Part shown: piece by piece, positions 1-6,146 of the stretch
How positions within the stretch are numbered: position 1 is the stretch's first letter
How the letters are laid out: the number at the start of each line of letters is the position of its first letter
Assembly (NCBI GenBank): GCA_015494485.1
Contig: WGBF01000580.1
Coordinates: 1-7,552, forward strand
Direction of reading: 5' to 3'
Length of the DNA: 7,552 nucleotides
Source: a bacterium
Lineage (GTDB): Bacteria > Calditrichota > Calditrichia > RBG-13-44-9 > J042
Translations under genes and position numbers: made by a program
Notes under the pieces: model-generated
The model's database searches: none
The model's input: the letters and a program-made list of their open reading frames with translations, nothing else
What the model was told of the DNA's origin: nothing

Positions 1-575
1 AAATCTACAGCCATCATGGGCTGCTTCTGGCTACTCATGCCACGGAAGCAGTGTTTGAGCACCTGCAGCCAATCATTTCCGATTTGCAGTGGAATCCGCG
101 GGCACGCTGTGTGTACAGCACTCCACCGCCGCCCAAACTGGAGCATGGCGTGGCCATCCTGACTGCCGGTACCAGTGACATTCCGGTGGCGGAAGAAGCC
201 GCGGTCACACTGACAATGTTTGGCTTTCCGCCCAGAACGGTGTACGATGTGGGTGTGGCGGGAATCCATCGGCTGAATCACCATTGGGAGGCTGTGGAAC
301 AGGCAGCGGTGTTGATTGTGGTGGCCGGTATGGAGGGAGCATTGCCCAGCGTGGTGGGGGGGCTCACGGACAAGCCAATCATCGCCGTGCCAACGTCGGT
401 GGGATACGGTTCCCATTTGGGCGGAATAACCGCATTGTTGGCAATGTTAAACAGTTGCGCCAATAGCATTACGGTAGTCAATATTGACAATGGCTTTGGT
501 GCTGGCTATGCGGCGGCGTTAATTTTACGACAAATCATTCAATTTCATCAAAAGCACGGGGAAACCCATGAGTGA
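1..575 (+). CDS. larB: LarB, nickel-pincer cofactor biosynthesis (NaAD carboxylase/hydrolase), 5' partial
   Basis: The C-terminal about 190 residues of LarB are visible. In-frame codons run from position 3 with no stop, so the gene begins left of the window; the GTG at 51 is internal. LarB is a cytoplasmic PurE-like enzyme. It carboxylates the pyridinium ring of nicotinic acid adenine dinucleotide and hydrolyses the phosphoanhydride, giving the pyridinium-biscarboxylate mononucleotide that LarE and LarC turn into the nickel-pincer cofactor of lactate racemase and related LarA enzymes. Family hallmarks are all present in order: TAGTSDIPVAEEA, YDVGVAGIHR, VVAGMEGALPSVVGGL, VPTSVGYG, MLNSCA and NIDNGFGAGY. 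From family knowledge the Cys of the SCA motif (codon 456-458) should be the nucleophile that attacks the pyridine ring, and the Glu of GMEGALP (codon 333-335) an active-site residue. The stop (573-575) overlaps the next gene by 8 nt. No larA, larC or larE is in view, so the cofactor's client enzyme is unknown here. The family assignment is very secure. Confidence 0.95.
   Translation, partial: IYSHHGLLLATHATEAVFEHLQPIISDLQWNPRARCVYSTPPPPKLEHGVAILTAGTSDIPVAEEAAVTLTMFGFPPRTVYDVGVAGIHRLNHHWEAVEQAAVLIVVAGMEGALPSVVGGLTDKPIIAVPTSVGYGSHLGGITALLAMLNSCANSITVVNIDNGFGAGYAAALILRQIIQFHQKHGETHE
558..575 (+). promoter_or_regulatory. hsp20 RBS and larB/hsp20 overlap
   Basis: GGGGA at 558-562 sits 5 nt before the hsp20 ATG (568) and inside the last codons of larB, whose TGA is at 573-575. 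The 8-nt overlap places both genes on one mRNA and suggests translational coupling. There is no room for a dedicated heat-shock promoter at this junction; one inside larB cannot be excluded. Confidence 0.6.
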
Positions 576-1017
576 ATCCAAACGCAAACTACTGCGCGAT
601 TTGTTGGTCGGCGAAGGTCAATCGGAAGGCAAAAGCCGCCCGCCCGTTTTTTTACCGGGTGAAGAAGGCTGGTTGCCTGCCACCGATATTGTGGAAGGGC
701 GTCAAAATCTGTACGTTATTCTGGAGGTCCCCGGTATTCGGTTAAACGAGGTGGTGATTCGCTACGAAAAAGGGACGCTGATTGTGGAGGGGGAGCGACC
801 GGAAATTCCGCTGGGAGAGGAAGAATTGATTGAATTTCACAAAAAGGAAATTGACTTTGGGCCGTTTGTATCGCGCATCAAAATGAACACCCGCATTCGG
901 GGAGACGAAATTCGGGCAACCTACAAAAATGGCTTTTTAGTTATTACCCTACCCAAGGACACTTCCCGGCGCCCGCAAAGCGGCGTAACCATTGAAATTC
1001 AACAAACGGACGAATAA
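568..1017 (+). CDS. Hsp20/alpha-crystallin family small heat-shock protein
   Basis: A 149-residue cytoplasmic ATP-independent holdase of the small heat-shock protein family, expected to form oligomers that bind unfolding proteins. A charged N-terminal arm (1-34) is followed by the alpha-crystallin domain (about 35-131): LPATDIVEGRQNLYVILEVPGI opening strands, an FHKKEIDFGPFVSRIKM segment, and the NGFLVITLP signature with the Gly-x-Leu at 122-124. A C-terminal I-E-I at 142-144 matches the I-x-I/V anchor used for oligomer assembly. Its length is normal for the family. The N-terminal arm is short and rich in Lys, Arg, Glu and Gly rather than aromatic, so oligomer size may be modest (inference). 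The ATG at 568 is preceded by GGGGA at 558-562 and sits inside the larB end, so translation is probably coupled to larB. lon follows closely; the pair is a plausible hold-and-degrade module. No CIRCE-like inverted repeat was seen upstream. Confidence 0.93.
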   Translation: MSESKRKLLRDLLVGEGQSEGKSRPPVFLPGEEGWLPATDIVEGRQNLYVILEVPGIRLNEVVIRYEKGTLIVEGERPEIPLGEEELIEFHKKEIDFGPFVSRIKMNTRIRGDEIRATYKNGFLVITLPKDTSRRPQSGVTIEIQQTDE

Positions 1018-1031
1018 CGGAAAGGGTGCGG
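1018..1031 (+). promoter_or_regulatory. lon ribosome-binding site deciding the start
   Basis: The purine run GGAAAGGG at 1019-1026 lies 5 nt before the ATG at 1032, a good Shine-Dalgarno spacing. It overlaps or directly abuts the alternative GTG at 1026, which therefore lacks a usable site. This supports the 802-residue form of Lon over an 804-residue form. Confidence 0.6.
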
Positions 1032-3440
1032 ATGGCTTCCAAACAACATACTGAAATGGTGGAACTGCCCATCTTACCGGTGCGGCAAATTGTGGTTTTT
1101 CCGTATGTTATTTTTCCCATTGTGGTGCAGGACCCGGCGCTGGCGGAAATGATTAACCAGGTGCTCCTGCATCGCAAACTGGTGGGAATCGTCACCGAAA
1201 AGCCCACCGCCGGCGATGATGTGGAATTATTCCGTGTGGGAACAGCCGCAACGGTGCTGAAAAAATTCAACATGCAGGACGGCACCACGCGCCTGCTGGT
1301 TCAGGGCATTTACCGTTTTGAAATTGAAGAGTTGAAGGAAGAAGACATCCTGAGGGCACGGGTTAAACGGCTGACGACCCGCATCAAAGACCCCGTGAAA
1401 GTGGAAGCCCTGCGACGGGCCGTGCAGGACCTGGCCATGAAAGTCATTGAAAAATCGCCCTTTCTGCCGGACCAGCTGGCGGGTGCGGTGATGGAAGCCA
1501 GTGACCCCGAGCGGCTGGCGGATTTAATCGCTGCCAACCTCAATGTGCAAATTGAAGAACGCCAGATGTTGCTGGAAGAACTGGTGCTGGACGGGCGGCT
1601 GGAACTGGTAATGGAATTCCTGGACCGGGAACTGAAAGTGCTGGAAATTACTGGTGAGATTCAGGAAATCGTGAATGAAGAACTGAGCAAGAACCAGCGG
1701 GAATTTTTACTGCGGGAACAATTGAAAGCCATTAAGCAAGAACTGGGAGAAGAGGACGAAGAACTGGACGAGTGGGAGCGGGAAATTGAAGACCTGCGCA
1801 AGCAAATCAAAGCAGCCGGCATGCCGGAAGACGTGGAAGCCGTGGCCCTGAAGGAACTGGAGCGCATGGCGGAAATGTCCCCTGCCGCTGCGGATTACCC
1901 CATTGCCCGCGCCTACATCGATTGGTTGATTTCCCTGCCCTGGAATAAGGAAACCAAGGACAACATGGATTTGCAAAATGCCAAGAAAATCCTGGATGAG
2001 GACCACTTCGACCTGGAAGATGTCAAGAACCGCATTCTGGAATTTCTGGCCGTGCGCAAGCTGAAAAAAGAAACCAAAGGGCCCATTTTGTGTTTTGCCG
2101 GCCCGCCGGGAGTGGGGAAGACCAGTCTGGGGCGCTCCATTGCGCGGGCCATTGGCCGCAAGTTTGTGCGCTTTAGCGTGGGGGGCATTCACGACGAAGC
2201 GGAAATCCGCGGCCACCGGCGCACTTACATTGGCGCCTTGCCGGGACGCATTATTCAAATGATTAAAGAAGCCGGTACCCGCAATCCGGTGTTCATGCTG
2301 GATGAAGTGGACAAAATTGGTACCGATTTTCGGGGGGACCCGGCATCGGCATTGCTGGAGGCACTGGACCCCGAACAAAACAAGGATTTTGTGGACCACT
2401 ACCTGGATGTCAAATTCGACCTCTCCCATGTGATGTTCATTTGCACCGCCAATGTGCTGTACAACATTCCCCCGGCGTTGCTGGATCGCATGGAGGTGAT
2501 TGAAATCCCCGGTTACATCACGGAAGAAAAGGTAGAAATTGCCCGCAAGTACATTGTGCCGCGGAAGATTGAAGAAAGCGGGTTAAAGAAAAAGCACGTT
2601 CGGATTACCAAGAAGGCCATTGAGAAAATTATTACCGATTACACCAACGAAGCCGGGGTGCGCAATCTGGAACGGGAAATTGCTACCATTTGCCGCAAAA
2701 TTGCCCGGCGGGTGGCGGAAGGCCACGATGAACCAGTTAAAATTACCCCGGAAAATTTAAAAGAATTTCTGGGACCGCCCAAGAATTTCCCTGAACTGGC
2801 CGGCATCAAAGATGAAATCGGCATTGCCACTGGCCTGGCCTGGACGCCCGTTGGCGGGGAAATTCTGTTCATTGAATCCACCCTGATGAAAGGTGGGAAG
2901 AACCTGGTGCTCACCGGCCAGTTGGGCGAAGTGATGCGGGAATCTGCCCAGGCCGCCCTCAGTTTCCTCCGCTCCAATGCGGAACGGTACGGCATTGACC
3001 CCGATTTTTTTGCCAAGTACGATGTGCACATTCACGTGCCGTCCGGGGCGGTACCCAAGGATGGCCCCTCAGCAGGGGTGACCATTGCCACATCGCTGCT
3101 TTCCCTGTTAATTAAGCAGCCGGTGCGCCACGACGTGGCCATGACGGGGGAAATTTCCCTGCGGGGGCGGGTGTTACCCGTGGGTGGCATTAAAGAAAAA
3201 GTAATTGCTGCCCGGCGTGCGGGGATTAAAACCGTCATTTTACCGCTGCGGAACGAAAAGGATTTGCAGGAAGTGCCGGAACACATCCGCAAAAAATTGC
3301 AGTTTGTGTTTGTCAATCGCCTGGATGAAGTGTTTGCCTATGCGCTGCGCAACGGCATGCCAAAGGAAACCTCCGCCACGGTGCGACGTACCGCAGTGGA
3401 AAGCGTGGCAGCACAGAAATCGAGTAAGCGCAGCCGGTAA
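1032..3440 (+). CDS. lon: ATP-dependent protease LonA
   Basis: A complete LonA, 802 residues from the ATG at 1032, close to the family norm of about 780-810. Lon is a cytoplasmic hexameric AAA+ serine protease that unfolds and degrades damaged and regulatory proteins. Domains in order: N-terminal substrate-binding LON domain (about 10-205, opening LPILPVRQIVVFPY), a long charged helical region (about 205-310), AAA+ module with Walker A GPPGVGKT (Lys363) and Walker B FMLDEVDK (Asp424, Glu425), a sensor-2-type GVRNLERE, and the C-terminal protease. The catalytic Ser680 lies in PKDGPSAG (codon 3069-3071) and Lys723 in GGIKEK (codon 3198-3200); their 43-residue spacing equals that of E. coli Lon. 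No transmembrane helices, so this is LonA and not the membrane LonB. A GTG at 1026 is in frame but leaves no room for a ribosome site, so ATG 1032 is preferred. A basic tail of roughly 25 residues ends in KSSKRSR. It begins 14 nt after the hsp20 stop and is probably co-transcribed. Confidence 0.98.
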   Translation: MASKQHTEMVELPILPVRQIVVFPYVIFPIVVQDPALAEMINQVLLHRKLVGIVTEKPTAGDDVELFRVGTAATVLKKFNMQDGTTRLLVQGIYRFEIEELKEEDILRARVKRLTTRIKDPVKVEALRRAVQDLAMKVIEKSPFLPDQLAGAVMEASDPERLADLIAANLNVQIEERQMLLEELVLDGRLELVMEFLDRELKVLEITGEIQEIVNEELSKNQREFLLREQLKAIKQELGEEDEELDEWEREIEDLRKQIKAAGMPEDVEAVALKELERMAEMSPAAADYPIARAYIDWLISLPWNKETKDNMDLQNAKKILDEDHFDLEDVKNRILEFLAVRKLKKETKGPILCFAGPPGVGKTSLGRSIARAIGRKFVRFSVGGIHDEAEIRGHRRTYIGALPGRIIQMIKEAGTRNPVFMLDEVDKIGTDFRGDPASALLEALDPEQNKDFVDHYLDVKFDLSHVMFICTANVLYNIPPALLDRMEVIEIPGYITEEKVEIARKYIVPRKIEESGLKKKHVRITKKAIEKIITDYTNEAGVRNLEREIATICRKIARRVAEGHDEPVKITPENLKEFLGPPKNFPELAGIKDEIGIATGLAWTPVGGEILFIESTLMKGGKNLVLTGQLGEVMRESAQAALSFLRSNAERYGIDPDFFAKYDVHIHVPSGAVPKDGPSAGVTIATSLLSLLIKQPVRHDVAMTGEISLRGRVLPVGGIKEKVIAARRAGIKTVILPLRNEKDLQEVPEHIRKKLQFVFVNRLDEVFAYALRNGMPKETSATVRRTAVESVAAQKSSKRSR

Positions 3441-3452
3441 TTGTTCCTGCAG

Positions 3453-3472
3453 TCGGGAAGTGCCTTTCCCGA
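3453..3472 (+). terminator. Possible hairpin terminator after lon
   Basis: A perfect 7-bp inverted repeat TCGGGAA / TTCCCGA with a 6-nt loop begins 12 nt after the lon stop codon. The position suits a 3'-end or transcript-stabilising hairpin. It is followed by AGGTGGGCAG and not a T-run, so it is not a standard Rho-independent terminator. It could be a processing or stability element, or act with Rho. Confidence 0.35.
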
Positions 3473-3522
3473 AGGTGGGCAGCATACGCTCTGCAGCAGA
3501 ATCCCGCCGTTGCAGCTTTTGG

Positions 3523-3581
3523 TTTTACCTTGAAGCGGACGGTTGGGTAGGGGAGGAGCCCCGATTGGTAAAGCCATCCGC
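3523..3581 (-). other. Structured inverted-repeat patch downstream of the permease gene
   Basis: An outer stem, 3535-3542 with 3574-3581, gives 8 pairs on the minus-strand transcript (one G-U) but has an A-C mismatch on the plus strand. It encloses a GGGG/CCCC hairpin with a 5-nt loop (3550-3562). A third pairing, TTTACC at 3524-3529 with GGTAAA at 3567-3572, interleaves with the outer stem, so the two are mutually exclusive or form a pseudoknot. It starts 15 nt past the permease stop in the direction of that gene. It may be a 3'-end element of that transcript; no T-run follows. Confidence 0.3.
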
Positions 3582-3596
3582 AGGGATAAAACGCTG

Positions 3597-4664
3597 TTAT
3601 TTGGAGCTCATCAACACGCTAATGGGGCGCAGGTCTTCGATATTTTCAAACACGATTTTAATCACCACCGAAATGGGTACGGCCAGAAACATGCCGATAA
3701 TGCCCCACAGCCATCCCCAGAAAATTAAGGAAAACAACACCACCAGCGGACTCAAATTGACGCTGCGGCCCACAATGCGGGGGTCGATGAAGTTGCCAAT
3801 CAGCATTTGATTGGCAGTAAGCAGCAACCCCAGCCACAAAATGGTAATCCAGTGATTAAACTGAATGAAGGCAAACCCCAAGGGGAGCAGTGTGGCAATA
3901 ATGGAACCCAGATTGGGGATGAAATTCAAAAGAAAGGTGAGGATGCCCCACACCAGGGCAAACTGCACATCAAAATACAACAGGATGCCGGTGGCAATAA
4001 TACCGGTTACCAGGCTGATAATGGTTTTGGCCAGCAGGTATTTTTGAATCTGGCGGTTGATGTTCACCAGCATCTGGGAAATTCGTACGGAAACATCCGG
4101 CCGAAACGCCAGCTCTACTTTGCGGGTAAGCTGGTTGCGACCCAGCAGCATGAAAAATAAAAACAACATTACCAGAAAGGTATTGGAGAGAAAGTTCAGA
4201 ATAGAGCCAAAGGTACTTAAAATGAAACCTGACAGGGAAAAGCCCTGCAATTGGGTCAGCAACCCGATTTTATCCAGCGCCTCTTGCTGTTTTTCCAGCA
4301 ATTCCTGGGGCACGCCCATGAGCCGAAAGATGTGATCCATAAGGGAATTAAACTGTTCTTCGTACACCGGGAAGGTGGAAGCAAATTCCCGAAAACTGGT
4401 GTAAATAATGACCCCTACAAAATTTAAAATGACAAAGGCAATTAACAGGGTGAGTAGGATGGAAATGGGCCCCGGTACTTTTCGTTTTTCAAAAAAGGAA
4501 ATGAGCGGGCTTAAGACGTAGTTAATAAACACCGCCAGAGCAAAGGGGAGAATAATCACTTTCGCCTGGTACAACACAATCCCCAGGGCAATGGTGGTTA
4601 ATATGGCCAGAAGAACAATAATTATCCGGTTTTCGCGGATCATGATGTCGCGTGTGTGGGCCAT
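3597..4664 (-). CDS. AI-2E / PerM family membrane transporter
   Basis: A 355-residue inner-membrane protein of the AI-2E transporter family (formerly DUF20; includes E. coli PerM, TqsA and YdiK). Members are linked to autoinducer-2 export or Na+/H+ exchange, but the substrate cannot be read from sequence. The first hydrophobic segments lie near residues 14-32, 36-57 and 67-90. A less hydrophobic region of about 90-145 (FREFASTFPVYEEQFNSLMD onward) is the usual loop with amphipathic helices, followed by further membrane spans to the C-terminus. Diagnostic motifs are FLLNFIPNLGSIIATLLPLGF and the late IDPRIVGRSVNLSPLVVLFSL plus GIIGMFLAVPISVVIK. Length is typical. The ATG at 4662-4664 has GGAG 8 nt upstream (4673-4676); the second Met (codon 4641-4643) has none. 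It stands alone: 110 nt separate it from the upstream regulator gene, and it converges on lon. Family assignment is secure, function is not. Confidence 0.93.
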   Translation of the reverse strand: MAHTRDIMIRENRIIIVLLAILTTIALGIVLYQAKVIILPFALAVFINYVLSPLISFFEKRKVPGPISILLTLLIAFVILNFVGVIIYTSFREFASTFPVYEEQFNSLMDHIFRLMGVPQELLEKQQEALDKIGLLTQLQGFSLSGFILSTFGSILNFLSNTFLVMLFLFFMLLGRNQLTRKVELAFRPDVSVRISQMLVNINRQIQKYLLAKTIISLVTGIIATGILLYFDVQFALVWGILTFLLNFIPNLGSIIATLLPLGFAFIQFNHWITILWLGLLLTANQMLIGNFIDPRIVGRSVNLSPLVVLFSLIFWGWLWGIIGMFLAVPISVVIKIVFENIEDLRPISVLMSSK

Positions 4665-4774
4665 ACGTTGTACTCCGCCTTGGTTTGCAATAATTTCTTA
4701 AAAATTCCCCAATAATCAAAACACCGAAAGAAAAAGCGCTTGCTCACCTGTCGGTAGTGCTTTAACCTGTGGCA
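4665..4774 (-). promoter_or_regulatory. Upstream region of the permease gene, with candidate RBS and weak sigma-70-like promoter
   Basis: On the minus strand this 110-nt AT-rich gap carries a clear Shine-Dalgarno GGAG at 4673-4676, 8 nt before the permease ATG. A possible -35 TTGATT and -10 AATTAT, 18 nt apart, lie in the AT-rich part (about 4690-4720); each matches the consensus at 4 of 6 bases, so this is weak. Just after the regulator stop are a direct repeat ACAGGT (twice) and a small AGC/GCT hairpin followed by TTTTTCTTTC on the minus strand (about 4726-4744), which could be a feeble terminator. No sigma-54 -24/-12 element with correct spacing was found. Confidence 0.3.
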
Positions 4775-6133
4775 TCACGCATCTTTCTTGATATTCAATT
4801 CGTCCATTTTGCGGTACAGGGAAGAGAGGCCGATGCCCAGCAGTTGCGCTGCTTTTTCCTTGTCCCATCCCGTTTCCTGCAGGATGCGGCGAATATGGTC
4901 GCGTTCAAAGGCAGCCAGCGCTTGTTTTAATGTGGTGGGATGGGTGGTCAGGTACTGCTCACTGCCCACCATGTTGGGTGGCAAATCTGCGGGGGTAATG
5001 TAGTCGCCGTCTGCCAGAATAATCGCCCGTTCGATGACGTTTTCCAGCTCCCGAATCCCGCCTTTCCATTCGTAATTCATTAAAATGCGCATGGCGTCGT
5101 TGGAGACCCCTTTGATGCGGCGATTCATCTCCCGATTGTATTTTTCCACAAAATGGTTCACCAGCAGGGGGATGTCTTCTTTGCGTTCCGAAAGGGGCGG
5201 CAGTTTAATTTCAATCACGTTCAGGCGGTAGTACAGGTCTTCGCGGAAGCGCCCCGCTTCCACTTCTTTGCTTAAATCGCGGTTGGTGGCGGCAATGATG
5301 CGCACATCCACCGGAACCGGCTCGGTGGCCCCCACCGGTTGAATTTCGCCGGTTTCAATGGCGCGCAACAATTTTACCTGCAGGTGAAGCGGAATTTCCC
5401 CCACTTCGTCCAGAAACAGCGTGCCCCCGTTCGCCACTTTAAAATAACCGTCCTTGTCTTCGTTGGCGCCGGTAAAGGCCCCCTTTTTGTAGCCGAACAG
5501 TTCGCTTTCCATCAGGGTATCCACAATGGCGCCGCAGTTGATGGCTACAAACGGTTTGTTTTTGCGGGGAGAATTGAAGTGAATGGCCCGTGCCACCAGT
5601 TCTTTTCCGGTACCGCTGGGGCCGGTAATCAACACATTGCTCCGGGTCTGGGAGACCCGCTCAATCATGCGAAACACGCGTTTCATGGCAGGGCTTTCTC
5701 CGATGATGTGGGAGAAGCTGTACCGTTCCTCAATGGCTTCCCGAAGAATGCGGTTTTCTTCCACCAGTTCGCGGTGTTCCATCAGGCGGCGCACGCGGAG
5801 AATCACATCATCAAAATCCAGCGGTTTAATTAAATAATCGAACGCGCCCAATCGCAGCGCTTCGATGGCGCTTTCCATGGAGCCGTAGGCGGTGATGATG
5901 ATAACCGACGTCTGCGGGCTGTTCAGTTTTACGGCTTTCAGCAATTCCAGCCCGTCCATTTCCGGCATGCGCAGGTCTGTAATGACCAGGTCGTAATTGT
6001 TCTGCTGAATTTTCTCCAGGGCAGCCCGTCCGTTTTCGGCGCTTTCCGCATCAAAACCTTCTTCTTTCAGCACCGTACACAGTGTATCGCGAATGGTGGC
6101 TTCGTCGTCGACAATCAAAATGCGCGCTTTCAC
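4775..6133 (-). CDS. NtrC-family sigma-54-dependent response regulator
   Basis: A complete 452-residue transcriptional activator. The receiver domain (about 4-117) has the acidic pair Asp9-Asp10, phospho-acceptor Asp53 (TDLRMP), Thr81 and Lys103 (IKP). A helical linker leads to the sigma-54-interacting AAA+ domain (about 142-375): Walker A GPSGTGKE 171-178, GAFTGA 218-223 (contacts sigma-54), Walker B TLFLDE 238-243, ATNRDL 282-287 and the arginine-finger segment FREDLYYRLNV 296-306. The C-terminus (about 405-450) is a Fis-type helix-turn-helix (DHIRRILQETGWDKEKAAQLLGIGLSSLYRKM). After phosphorylation it should oligomerise, hydrolyse ATP and open sigma-54 promoter complexes. The usual WPGNVREL after the AAA+ core is here WKGGIREL (356-363). 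Start is GTG at 6133, overlapping the kinase stop by 4 nt, with the purine run GGGGGAAGAAGG just upstream. The target genes are not evident. The family is certain; the specific regulon is unknown. Confidence 0.97.
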   Translation of the reverse strand: MKARILIVDDEATIRDTLCTVLKEEGFDAESAENGRAALEKIQQNNYDLVITDLRMPEMDGLELLKAVKLNSPQTSVIIITAYGSMESAIEALRLGAFDYLIKPLDFDDVILRVRRLMEHRELVEENRILREAIEERYSFSHIIGESPAMKRVFRMIERVSQTRSNVLITGPSGTGKELVARAIHFNSPRKNKPFVAINCGAIVDTLMESELFGYKKGAFTGANEDKDGYFKVANGGTLFLDEVGEIPLHLQVKLLRAIETGEIQPVGATEPVPVDVRIIAATNRDLSKEVEAGRFREDLYYRLNVIEIKLPPLSERKEDIPLLVNHFVEKYNREMNRRIKGVSNDAMRILMNYEWKGGIRELENVIERAIILADGDYITPADLPPNMVGSEQYLTTHPTTLKQALAAFERDHIRRILQETGWDKEKAAQLLGIGLSSLYRKMDELNIKKDA

Positions 6134-6146
6134 CCTTCTTCCCCCT
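6130..6146 (-). promoter_or_regulatory. Translational coupling site: kinase stop / regulator start overlap
   Basis: On the minus strand the sequence GTGA at 6133-6130 contains both the GTG start of the regulator and the TGA stop of the kinase. The kinase's last codons form a purine-rich Shine-Dalgarno-like run, GGGGGAAGAAGG (6145-6134), ending directly at the GTG; its 5' half has a workable spacing. This predicts that ribosomes finishing the kinase restart on the regulator and keep the two in fixed ratio. Confidence 0.7.

Larger units (their letters stand above)
3441..3596. other. Convergent intergenic region between lon and the permease gene
   Basis: A stretch of 156 nt between two genes that end toward each other. 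It carries no coding sequence I can support. It holds a simple hairpin just after lon (3453-3472), two copies of the palindrome CTGCAG (3447-3452 and 3491-3496) and a second structured patch (3523-3581). Bidirectional termination would be expected here, but neither strand shows the GC stem plus T-run of a strong intrinsic terminator. Confidence 0.6.

Noticed and set aside
51..575. larB starting at the GTG at 51
   Set aside because: The upstream in-frame codons from position 3 continue a LarB-like sequence (GLLLATHATEAV), and the visible part lacks the LarB N-terminal region, so the gene is cut by the window edge.
1707..2429. 240-residue open frame antisense to lon
   Set aside because: It lies wholly within the strongly conserved AAA+ coding region of lon, has no recognisable domain, and its composition is what the complement of lon codons produces. 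A shadow frame.
1026..3440. lon starting at the GTG at 1026
   Set aside because: It has no space for a ribosome-binding site, whereas the ATG at 1032 has GGAAAGGG at a suitable distance.
3205..3810. 201-residue plus-strand open frame spanning the lon 3' end, the intergenic region and the permease gene
   Set aside because: It overlaps two well-supported genes in other frames, has a low-complexity Cys/Arg/Ser-rich translation and no family resemblance.
3807..4160. 117-residue plus-strand open frame opposite the permease gene
   Set aside because: Gln/Asn/Gly-rich translation typical of the complement of hydrophobic codons; no ribosome site or homology seen.
4728..4755. Possible sigma-54 -24/-12 promoter upstream of the permease (GG...GC on the minus strand)
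   Set aside because: The GG and GC are 9 nt apart and not the required 10, and the flanking bases do not match TGGCAC or TTGC.
5339..5833. 164-residue plus-strand open frame opposite the regulator gene
   Set aside because: It is the complement of the conserved sigma-54 AAA+ and receiver coding sequence; the translation shows no motif of its own.
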